Shown here: positions 43,177 through 51,148 of the stretch, in pieces | How positions within the stretch are numbered: position 1 is the first letter of the stretch | Layout of the letters: every line of letters begins with the position of its first letter | Assembly (NCBI RefSeq): GCF_003996965.1 | Contig: NZ_QWDM01000001.1 | Coordinates: 372,001 to 436,000, forward strand | Origin: Flavobacterium cupreum | Lineage (GTDB): Bacteria > Bacteroidota > Bacteroidia > Flavobacteriales > Flavobacteriaceae | Direction of reading: 5' to 3' | Length of the DNA: 64,000 nucleotides | Program-made: the position numbers and the translations under genes | Notes under the pieces: model-generated | Told to the model about the DNA's origin: nothing | Databases searched by the model: none | The model's input: the letters and a program-made list of their open reading frames with translations, nothing else

Positions 43177-44016
43177 TTATCTTAAATCTGTGATTTTACA
43201 AACATCCATATCGCCGTAATCTAAATTCTCCCCTGCCATTCCCCAGATAAAAGTATAATTACTGGTTCCGGAACCGGAATGAATAGACCATGGCGGGGAA
43301 ATTACCGCCTGATGGTTGTTGATCCAGATATGCCTTGTTTCCTGAGGCTGTCCCATAAAATGGCAAACAGCCTGATTTTCCGGAATGTCCAGATAGAAAT
43401 AAACTTCCATTCTGCGATCGTGTACGTGTGCCGGCATGGTATTCCAGACACTTCCAGTTCTCAATTCTGTCATTCCCATCTGCAATTGGCAGGTTGTTAC
43501 GACACTTCCAATAATCATTTGGTTCACTGTACGGTGATTTGCCGTTTCCATCGTACCCAATTCTAATTTATTGGCTTCTGCCAAACTCACTTTTACCGTT
43601 GGGTAACTGGTATGTGCGGGTGCGGAATTGATATAAAACTTAGCCGGATTAGTATTGTCGTTACTTTTAAAAATTACTTCCTTGTTACCGCTTCCGATAT
43701 ACAAAGCATCTTTAAAACCAAGTTCAAAAGATTTTCCTTCAACAAGAACAGAACCGCTTCCTCCCACATTAATGATTCCGATTTCTCTTCTTTCTAAAAA
43801 ATACGGCGCTTTAAGGGGATCTATTGTTTCTAATGTTAAGTCATTTTTTACAGGAACTGCTGAACCGGCAATATATCGGTCATAATGAGAGTAGACTAAT
43901 ACAATTTCATCTTCTTTCATTAAATCATCAATTAAGAACTCGTCTCTTAGTTGTTGTGTATCGTATTTTTTCACCGCTTCGGGGCTTGACGCGTATCTTG
44001 AACTATATTTTGTCAT
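43177..44016 (-). CDS. kduI: 5-keto-4-deoxyuronate isomerase
   Basis: A 279-residue cupin-type isomerase for 5-dehydro-4-deoxy-D-glucuronate, the product made from unsaturated galacturonate. Zinc ligands are visible: His197 and His199 in MPAHVHDRR, Glu204, and His246 in PPWSIHSGSG. It is the first gene of the kduI-kduD-uxaC-kdgK-kdgA-uxaB-uxaA run. Directly upstream a LacI-type operator adjoins its -7 box. It links the GH105 enzymes to KDG. Confidence 0.96.
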   Translation of the reverse strand: MTKYSSRYASSPEAVKKYDTQQLRDEFLIDDLMKEDEIVLVYSHYDRYIAGSAVPVKNDLTLETIDPLKAPYFLERREIGIINVGGSGSVLVEGKSFELGFKDALYIGSGNKEVIFKSNDNTNPAKFYINSAPAHTSYPTVKVSLAEANKLELGTMETANHRTVNQMIIGSVVTTCQLQMGMTELRTGSVWNTMPAHVHDRRMEVYFYLDIPENQAVCHFMGQPQETRHIWINNHQAVISPPWSIHSGSGTSNYTFIWGMAGENLDYGDMDVCKITDLR

Positions 44017-44030
44017 AATTTTTAATTTAA

Positions 44031-44074
44031 TGTAATCGATTGCACAAAATTAGATTTTTATCTCTAAATATCAA
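44031..44074 (-). promoter_or_regulatory. kduI operon promoter with LacI-type operator
   Basis: On the minus strand TTG (44072-44074) is followed after 19 bp by TAATTTTG (44045-44052), a full TAnnTTTG match. The operator TGCAATCGATTACA (44031-44044) touches it on the downstream side, 14 bp before the start codon. Confidence 0.82.
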
Positions 44075-44114
44075 TAAACCTTCTTAAAATTTATTATTTT
44101 TTTTTGATTCTAAA

Positions 44115-45431
44115 TTAAAATTCAACCTTTTTCATACGTGGAACTAAAAGATGCATGATACACCAGGCTAATAAGTAAGAAGCGCCACAAATACAAAACA
44201 TGATAAAATATCCCGTTTCTATTTTTCCTAATTTAGTATAATAGACAAACATATTTTTCTGAACCACCAGAGTCAGCAGGATTCCGCCAAACGCTCCAAA
44301 CATCCCTCCGATTCCGGTTACGGAAGCCGTAGCTTTTTTCGGGAACATATCGGATACTGTTGTAAAAATATTAGCGCTCCATGCCTGATGTGCCGAAACT
44401 GCAAAACCGATTACCAAAATGGCCAGCCACATATTGATTGCGCCTAAATACTGGGAAAATAATACCGGTAAAACTGCAAAGGCATACAACAGCATACTGG
44501 TTTTACGGGCTTTGTAAGCAGGCCAGTTGTTGTTGATTAATTGTAACGGAAGCCAGCCTCCGCCGATACTTCCAATACTTCCAATCATGTATACTAAAGC
44601 GCAGGGCCAGATGATTTCGGTAGCGGAAAGTTTATATTGTTTCATTAGGAAATCCGGCAACCAGAATAAATAAAACCACCACACCGGGTCTGTCAGTAAT
44701 TTTCCAATAGCGAAAGCCCATGTCTGGCGAAAAGATAATAATTTCATCCAGGATACTTTTTCCGTATCTTCCAACTCCGTAACATCTGCTTTATCAGATG
44801 TGATGTATTCCAGTTCCGCCTGGGACAAACGTTTTTGCTTTTGAGGAACCTCATATAAAAGAAACCATAAACCCACCCAGACAAAACCCACAATTCCCGT
44901 TAAAATAAAAGCCCATTGCCAGCCGTAATGCTCTGCAATAAAAGGCACGGTCAACGGAACAATTATAGCTCCAATGTTGCTTCCTGAATTAAATATTCCT
45001 GTTGCTAATGCTCTTTCTTTCTGTGGAAACCATTCTGCCGTAGCTTTTATGGCTGCCGGAAAATTTCCGGCTTCGGTAATTCCTAAAAACACGCGCGCGA
45101 TCAGAAAACCTCCTGTACCAGTTGCCAGCGCATGGCCAATGGCGGCCAGACTCCACAGGCCGGTCGCAATTGCATAGCCCAGTTTTGTACCCAATTTATC
45201 TATAATTCCTCCGGCAACGAGCATACCCAGTGCATACGCGATTTTAAAAGCCAGTTCAATATTCGAATAATCAATAACTTCCTGTTCTGGAGTCCAGTGA
45301 AAAGCTTCTGCCAGAAAAGGCCTTAAGTAACTAATTACATTTCGATCTAAATAATTTACAGTTGTAGCAAAAAATACTAAACCACATATTGTCCAGCGAT
45401 ATTTTCCGATTGCCGCATTAGCCTGATTCAT
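44115..45431 (-). CDS. MFS hexuronate-type transporter (ACS family)
   Basis: A 438-residue inner membrane carrier with 12 hydrophobic helices. The N-terminus GKYRWTICGLVFFATTVNYL followed by DRNVISYLRPFL, and the later EAGNFPAAIKATAEWFPQKE, are typical of the anion:cation symporter group that includes ExuT. It likely imports galacturonate or glucuronate. It shares much sequence with the next MFS gene, 47 bp upstream on the same strand, and is probably read from that gene's operator-controlled promoter. Confidence 0.9.
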   Translation of the reverse strand: MNQANAAIGKYRWTICGLVFFATTVNYLDRNVISYLRPFLAEAFHWTPEQEVIDYSNIELAFKIAYALGMLVAGGIIDKLGTKLGYAIATGLWSLAAIGHALATGTGGFLIARVFLGITEAGNFPAAIKATAEWFPQKERALATGIFNSGSNIGAIIVPLTVPFIAEHYGWQWAFILTGIVGFVWVGLWFLLYEVPQKQKRLSQAELEYITSDKADVTELEDTEKVSWMKLLSFRQTWAFAIGKLLTDPVWWFYLFWLPDFLMKQYKLSATEIIWPCALVYMIGSIGSIGGGWLPLQLINNNWPAYKARKTSMLLYAFAVLPVLFSQYLGAINMWLAILVIGFAVSAHQAWSANIFTTVSDMFPKKATASVTGIGGMFGAFGGILLTLVVQKNMFVYYTKLGKIETGYFIMFCICGASYLLAWCIMHLLVPRMKKVEF

Positions 45432-45478
45432 ATTTAAATTGGTTTGGTTGGTTGATTAGTTAGTGGGTCAGGTCTCTT

Positions 45479-46948
45479 TTAAAGATCTGTAATCGGTCTG
45501 TATTTAGGTACCAGTGATTTCATTACGATCCAGCCGGTTAAATAACATACTGCACAAATAGAAAAAATGATAAAATATCCCGATTCGATTCCGTGAAAAC
45601 CCAGAAAGGACATATTGGTTTCTTTGGCGTGATCAAATAATAATCCGGAACCTTTATTGATTATTGTAGAACCTACACCGCCTGCCAAACCTCCTATTCC
45701 GGTAATCGTAGCAATTGCTTTTTTAGGAAACATATCACCAACCGTCGTAAAAATATTAGCCGACCAGGATTGATGTGCTGCCCCTGCAATACCGATGATG
45801 ATGACCGGGATCCAGTAACTTATATATCCTAAAGGCTGGGCAATTAAGGCTAATAATGGAAAAAAGGCAAAGATCAGCATCGCTCTCATTCTTCCTTCGT
45901 ACGGATTCATTCCTTTTTTCTCTACAAAATAAGTAGGCAGCCAGCCACCGATAATAGAAAGCAGCGTAATCATGTATAAAACGAATAAAGGTAAAGCCGC
46001 TTCAGTAGAATCCATTCCGTAAACAGAACTCAGGTAAGCCGGAGTCCAGAATAAAAAGAACCACCAGACACCGTCTGTCATAAATTTACCAAAGGCAAAA
46101 GCCCATGTTTGTTTGTATTTAAAGCAATCTATAAAAGAAACCTTCGTCGAAGTATCAGGTATGTAGCCCACTATTTTAGCGTCGGCAATATCATCCTGCT
46201 GAATATATTCTAATTCTTCAGCGCTAACTCTTTTGTGTCTTTCGGGTTTATCATACATAAAAACCCAGAATCCCATCCAGACAAAACCTAAAGCCCCAAT
46301 AATAATAAAGGCCATTTCCCACCCGAAAGATTTTGCAATAAACGGAATTGAGATTGGAGCTGCCAAAGCACCAACAGTGGCACCGGCATTAAATATGCTC
46401 GTAGAAAAAGCCCTGTCTTTTTTGGGAAAATACTCAGCTGTAGTTTTGATGGCTGCCGGAAAATTTCCTGCTTCCCCCACCGCCAGTACAAAACGGGCAA
46501 ATATGAATAAAGCCACACTTACATTGATTACTAAACCGGTATCTTTTACTAAATGAATCAAATTTTTAGCACCTTCAAAACCTACAAACCAGTTTCCGGT
46601 AATAATTCCCGCGGTTGCAATACCACAAAAGGCATGCAGGCAGGCTCCGATGGACCAGATTCCGATGGCCCAGAGAAATCCTTTTTTTGTATCCAGCCAG
46701 TCTACAAATCTTCCGGCGAACAACAGCGATACGGCATAGAAAATCGAAAACAATGCGGTAATATTTCCGTAATCATTATTCGTCCAGTGAAACTCAGGTG
46801 CAATAAAGTCACTCCAGGTCAGGGAAAGCACTTGTCTGTCGAGGTAATTGATTGTAGTGGCAAAAAACAACAAGGCACAAATACTCCAACGATATTTTCC
46901 GACGGAAGCATTTTTCTGGCTGACAGTAACTGAATTGGTCTGGTTCAT
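45479..46948 (-). CDS. MFS hexuronate-type transporter, longer paralogue
   Basis: A 489-residue 12-helix carrier of the same ACS family, with GKYRWSICALLFFATTINYL and EAGNFPAAIKTTAEYFPKKD. It is about 50 residues longer, because of an extra segment with GFEGAKNLIHLVKDTGLVIN near residues 120-145 and a longer C-terminus. The insertion is unusual for ExuT and could reflect a different substrate, such as an unsaturated or oligomeric uronate. It is first in its operon. A LacI-type operator lies upstream at 47047-47060. Confidence 0.9.
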   Translation of the reverse strand: MNQTNSVTVSQKNASVGKYRWSICALLFFATTINYLDRQVLSLTWSDFIAPEFHWTNNDYGNITALFSIFYAVSLLFAGRFVDWLDTKKGFLWAIGIWSIGACLHAFCGIATAGIITGNWFVGFEGAKNLIHLVKDTGLVINVSVALFIFARFVLAVGEAGNFPAAIKTTAEYFPKKDRAFSTSIFNAGATVGALAAPISIPFIAKSFGWEMAFIIIGALGFVWMGFWVFMYDKPERHKRVSAEELEYIQQDDIADAKIVGYIPDTSTKVSFIDCFKYKQTWAFAFGKFMTDGVWWFFLFWTPAYLSSVYGMDSTEAALPLFVLYMITLLSIIGGWLPTYFVEKKGMNPYEGRMRAMLIFAFFPLLALIAQPLGYISYWIPVIIIGIAGAAHQSWSANIFTTVGDMFPKKAIATITGIGGLAGGVGSTIINKGSGLLFDHAKETNMSFLGFHGIESGYFIIFSICAVCYLTGWIVMKSLVPKYRPITDL

Positions 46949-47046
46949 AGTAAAGGTTTTTGGTGTAATTTTTAATTTTCGGTAAACAGAAATAGCTTCT
47001 TGTGGTATTCAGTTCTTTAACACTAAATGCAACAAAAATCAAATAA

Positions 47047-47091
47047 TGTAATCGATTGCACAAATATAGTTTTAAATCTTTATAATCCAAA
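47047..47091 (-). promoter_or_regulatory. MFS operon promoter with LacI-type operator
   Basis: On the minus strand TTTG (47088-47091), a 19-bp spacer and TATATTTG (47061-47068) form a near-ideal Bacteroidota promoter. TGCAATCGATTACA (47047-47060) adjoins the -7 box downstream, as in the kduI and pectin promoters. Confidence 0.85.
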
Positions 47092-47320
47092 TAAATTGCA
47101 TAAAAAATTATTTTATTATCATAAATAAACACATCACACAAAAAACAGATTGCTAAATTACATATTAAACAATATATTTGTTAAATGCCAATAGGCAAAA
47201 AATATCCGTTTGAGGTAGCAAAATTGTCCAAAAATTTACGATTTTGCATCATTTTCAGCTATTTATTAGTGTAAAAAACACAATTATTAATTTATCGGAA
47301 TAAAATCAAACAATAAACCT

Positions 47321-47328
47321 TAAATTTG
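47321..47328 (+). promoter_or_regulatory. -7 element for the plus-strand esterase gene
   Basis: TAAATTTG matches TAnnTTTG exactly and lies 47 bp before the start codon. No -33 TTG was found at the usual distance, and no pectin operator adjoins it. Confidence 0.45.
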
Positions 47329-47375
47329 AATTTTACCATTACAATCAAATTAGATCATACTAAACTTTTATAAAA

Positions 47376-48314
47376 TTGAAAAAATTAAAAACCCTTATCT
47401 TAAAAAATGTACTCCTAAATCTCTTTTTATTCGCGGGAATGCTACAGCAGCTTCAGGCGCAAAATCAGGTACTACCTCTTTGGAATAAAATACCGGGAGA
47501 AATTAAAGCTGCAGACTATACCGAAAAAGAAACCCTAAAAGACGGGAAAGTACAGAGTACCACTTTAGTGACCACGCCTACCTTAACGGTGTTTTTACCT
47601 AAGGATAGCAAGCCCAATCAAACGGCTGTAGTTATATTTCCAGGTGGCGGTTATATGCATCTGGCCATTGACAAGGAAGGGACAAAAGTGGCGGAGTGGT
47701 TCAATAGTATCGGAATTGTGGCTTTCGTGCTGAAATACAGATTGCCAAGTGATTTGATTATGAAAGACAAAACCATCGGGCCATTGCAGGACGCGCAGGA
47801 ATCGGTACGTTACGTAAGACAAAATGCCTCAAAATGGAATATTGATCCGAATAAGGTCGGTGTACTGGGCTTTTCCGCAGGCGGGCACCTGGCAGCTACC
47901 TTGTCTACCCATTATGATGATAAAGTATATGAAACGGCCTCAAAGTTAAGTGCTCGTCCCGATTTTTCCCTTTTGATTTATCCCGTTATTTCGATGCAAA
48001 ATTACATCACGCATAAGGGCTCACAAATTAACTTATTAGGGCAAAATCCTTCTGCTGCATTACTAGATTCTTTTTCGAATGAAAAAAGGGTAACTGCCCA
48101 AACTCCTCCGGCATTTCTGATTCATGCTACCGATGATGGAGCTGTTTTACCCGAAAATAGCATTAATTACTACCTGGCCCTTAAAAAAAATAAAGTTACA
48201 GCCGAGTTACATTTATATGAAAATGGCGGGCACGGTTTCGGATTGGGCATTGGAGATACCAATAAATACTGGACCAGACAATGTGAAGACTGGCTCAAAA
48301 GCAACAAATTCTAA
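47376..48314 (+). CDS. secreted alpha/beta-hydrolase, probable acetyl esterase
   Basis: A 312-residue esterase. The only start that keeps the signal peptide (KKLKTLILKNVLLNLFLFAG... LQAQNQ) is TTG at 47376. The oxyanion motif is IFPGGGYMHLA, the nucleophile elbow is GFSAGGHLAA, and the C-terminal HATDDGAVLPE and NGGHGFGLG give Asp and His. It resembles xylan or pectin acetylesterases of the BD-FAE type. It is divergent from the MFS operon and not part of the main pectin operon. It may act on acetylated pectin or another hemicellulose. Confidence 0.85.
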   Translation: MKKLKTLILKNVLLNLFLFAGMLQQLQAQNQVLPLWNKIPGEIKAADYTEKETLKDGKVQSTTLVTTPTLTVFLPKDSKPNQTAVVIFPGGGYMHLAIDKEGTKVAEWFNSIGIVAFVLKYRLPSDLIMKDKTIGPLQDAQESVRYVRQNASKWNIDPNKVGVLGFSAGGHLAATLSTHYDDKVYETASKLSARPDFSLLIYPVISMQNYITHKGSQINLLGQNPSAALLDSFSNEKRVTAQTPPAFLIHATDDGAVLPENSINYYLALKKNKVTAELHLYENGGHGFGLGIGDTNKYWTRQCEDWLKSNKF

Positions 48315-48334
48315 ACTTAAATTTTTCGAAATAA

Positions 48335-48367
48335 AAAAAGGCAAAACCTTACCGGTTTTGCCTTTTT
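48335..48367 (+). terminator. bidirectional intrinsic terminator
   Basis: AAAAAGGCAAAACC (48335-48348) and GGTTTTGCCTTTTT (48354-48367) pair perfectly over 14 bp around TTACC. It lies between two convergent genes and can serve both. Confidence 0.88.
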
Positions 48368-48405
48368 CATTATCAAAAAAAAATCAAAGTAAAACAATCT
48401 TACTT

Positions 48406-49817
48406 TTAAGCTGACAATTCTTTTGCCGCTCTGTTTTTTAGTTTAGAAACAACAACTGCTTTTTCTGTTACTTTAGGTTTATTGTTTGATTTTTTACCAA
48501 ATTTCTGTTTTCCCCACCAGATTAAAAATCCTGTTATGGGCAAGCTGGCCGAAATTAAACTGGCAAAAAATGCTATAAATTTTCCTGTGAGTCCAAGGAC
48601 ACTTCCGACATGGATATCGTAATTCATCCTGCGGATTTTATCAGGAATATTGGCTTCTGTATACTTTCCTGAGAAAGGCGTTTTTATAGAAATTTCTTTA
48701 AGGGTATACTGATCGAAGCTATAACGGTCCATATTATAGAACGTGTTTTTCTGTTTGTATACAAAAGCTCCAATCGCGTCGGAAGGTTTTTCCGGAATGG
48801 TTACCAGAATTCCCGAGGCGTCCGGATTTTCTTTTGAAATGTTCTTTAAAACGCGGTCCACTGTTGTGATATGAAATGTTGCCAGATTTGTCGTATCCGA
48901 TTTTGGCGACTCCCGGCTGTCCGATAAAGTTGCCCCGCCTGATGTCACCCAGTACAGCGATTTACTCCACCAGCCAAAACTCCAGACCAAACCGGTGACG
49001 GATATGAAGAGCAGAAAAATCATGCTGTAAAATCCAAGCACGTTGTGCATATCATAGTTGACACGCTTAAAAGTGGCGGACCATTTAATCTTAAAACTTT
49101 TATCCCGAATGGACTTAATCCATTTGGTTGGCCACCATAAAACGATACCTGAGATCAGCAGAAATACAAAAATTAAAACTGCTATTCCGACAATGGGTCT
49201 TCCGATATCGTACGGAAGCCATAAAGCGCGGTGTCCGTTTAATATAAATCTGAAAAAATCAAGTGAATCACCTCTGGAAAACGATTTCACATTCAATACT
49301 TCCCCGGTATACGGATTCATATAAACGCTGGTAAAAATACCGCCTCTTCTTTTTTTGGATTTCTCTTCTTTGCCTTTTCCTTTTCCCCTTTCTCTGCCTT
49401 CCTGTTTTTTGGGCTCCGTTTTGGTGACTTCACTTTTATTCCGGTTTTTCTTTTCTTTCGGGCCTTCACCGGCTTTATCTTTTCCTCCTTTTTTCTCCGT
49501 AAAATAGCCCACAATTGCAGCTTCGTCTTTGGCTCCAAAGGTTACACTGTTGGCATGTTTGCCTTTCATTTCCCGGTCTGCAATTGCAACGAGTTGTGAA
49601 GGCAGCAAAAATGACTGTTTCTGAGGTTTTACAAAACGCCAGTCTTCGATAAAATCTTTAATTTCATTTTCAAAAACATAGATACACCCCGTCAGGCTGA
49701 CAATAACGACGATAATTCCGGAAGCCAGTCCGAGCCATAAATGCAGCCAGCCATAACCCGTTTGAAGAGTGATTTTTTACTTTTTTTCTTATTTGGGTTT
49801 GACGAAGAAGAAAACAT
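48406..49817 (-). pseudogene. PepSY-associated transmembrane protein, frameshifted near the 5' end
   Basis: The main frame (48406 to about 49770) encodes a PepSY_TM protein: WLHLWLGLASGIIVV and SLTGCIYVFENEIKDFIEDW at the N-terminal end, then four membrane helices in all, a lysine-rich loop, and DIHVGSVLGLTGKFIAFFAS near the C-terminus. No good start exists in this frame. The natural start (ATG at 49817, MFSSSSNPNKKKSKKSLFKR) is in another frame and runs into a stop. One missing base near 49753 would restore ...KRVIGWLHLW and a product of about 470 residues. The family reduces ferric siderophores. A sequencing error is possible, and so is a truncated product from an internal start. Confidence 0.75.
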
Positions 49818-49840
49818 ATTTAAAAGAGTATAAAAAGATA

Positions 49841-49877
49841 AACAAAAAAACCGCAGACCCCGAAGCGCCTACGGTTT
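49841..49877 (-). terminator. intrinsic terminator after the DUF4374 gene
   Basis: On the minus strand AAACCGTAG (49869-49877) pairs with CTGCGGTTT (49848-49856), with one G-U pair, followed by T residues. It separates the DUF4374 gene from the PepSY gene, so the latter probably has reduced read-through or its own promoter. Confidence 0.75.
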
Positions 49878-49891
49878 CAAAAAAAACTAAT

Positions 49892-51124
49892 TTAGTATTT
49901 TAATTTCGCGATAGCAGTAATCTGACCGCCTTCTACCTTCATACCTCTTGTGGCAACAGCAGTTGTTCCGTTGATGGTATAAATCCAGTTTCCGTCCGGT
50001 GTATTGATTCCAAGTACAGCAGAATTTCCGTCTTCGGTAACAATATTATAACGGCTTGTAGCAGAAGTCAGTGTTGCAGGAACATTCGTAACCCATGTAA
50101 AAGTCTGGTTGTACACATCGGCAATAGCCAGTTTTACAGCTCCGCTATTTTTACCCGGATTTCCGTACATTAACAGTAAAACTTTCCCTTTTGAAATATA
50201 AGTTGAAGAAGCAATTTTGTAACCTCCTGATTTTTCCTGTACATTAAAGAAATAAGACTGATCGAATTCAGTAGTTCCTTTTTTGATTTTCACTACTGCA
50301 GATGGTTTTGTAGAGGTCAACACAGCATTGCTCGTTGCAATAGCCCCTGAGAATCCGTAAGCATCACCATTTTCGTCCTGAATTAATCCGTTTGTAAAAT
50401 AGGCTCCCAAATAACTCGTACGGTTGTCTTTGATTACTTTTTCTAATTTAAGTTCCGGATAATTGTAAACGGCAACCCACGTACTGTCCGGATTTGCAGT
50501 TCCAAAATTATCAACTCCGTCTCCTTTGATACTCATGTAAGGCATGAATACTTTTTCGCCCACCTGAGTGGCCCAGGTAAAGAAAGCTCTTTCTCCGTTT
50601 CCTGCTAATTTTTTTGTGTCCTGTTGTGCTTCACCTACGATAAGTGATTTTTCAGTATCAATTTTGTACATCGAAGCAATAGAAGCTGCCCCGCTTCTTG
50701 GTACTTTTATAGTAAGGATATCTTTGTTTACTGCTGCAAAAACATGTACTGTTTCGGCCTGAAAGTTCGATGTTTTCACTAATTTACCTTCTTCAGACAA
50801 AGCATATGAAGTAACGGCTCCGGGATTTCCCTGTCCGTAAAGCAAACTAAAGAACTTGTTTTGATTGGTAATGTAATAACGGTAAGAACCATCCTGTTCC
50901 AATCCGTTACCTGCAGTGGTGATTGAACCCGTAGTAATATCGTCTGCCGTTAGTAAATAATCCGCGATTCCTACTGCTCCGGTTGTTGCCGTGATAATGT
51001 ATTTAGTTTTTCCGGTTCCTGTGCTGGGTGTCCCGCTGTCCGGTGAGTCTGAATTACTTTCACAAGAGAATGATGTAAACGCTATTAAAGCTGAGAATAC
51101 GGCTATTTTGCTGATTCTTTTCAT
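49892..51124 (-). CDS. DUF4374 family lipoprotein
   Basis: A 410-residue surface or periplasmic lipoprotein. The signal MKRISKIAVFSALIAFTSFS is followed by the lipobox Cys (CESNSDSPDSG). The rest is beta-rich with repeated short strands, consistent with a propeller, and fits the DUF4374 family that sits beside TonB-dependent siderophore receptors. The exact role is unknown, probably binding of the iron chelate. It lies 24 bp after the receptor gene and ends at an intrinsic terminator. Confidence 0.82.
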   Translation of the reverse strand: MKRISKIAVFSALIAFTSFSCESNSDSPDSGTPSTGTGKTKYIITATTGAVGIADYLLTADDITTGSITTAGNGLEQDGSYRYYITNQNKFFSLLYGQGNPGAVTSYALSEEGKLVKTSNFQAETVHVFAAVNKDILTIKVPRSGAASIASMYKIDTEKSLIVGEAQQDTKKLAGNGERAFFTWATQVGEKVFMPYMSIKGDGVDNFGTANPDSTWVAVYNYPELKLEKVIKDNRTSYLGAYFTNGLIQDENGDAYGFSGAIATSNAVLTSTKPSAVVKIKKGTTEFDQSYFFNVQEKSGGYKIASSTYISKGKVLLLMYGNPGKNSGAVKLAIADVYNQTFTWVTNVPATLTSATSRYNIVTEDGNSAVLGINTPDGNWIYTINGTTAVATRGMKVEGGQITAIAKLKY

Positions 51125-51148
51125 AATGATTATTTGTTATATTAAAAT

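Noticed and set aside
46553..46933. Plus-strand reading frame of 126 codons opposite the MFS gene
   Set aside because: It is a shadow of the long conserved transporter gene with no protein-like features.
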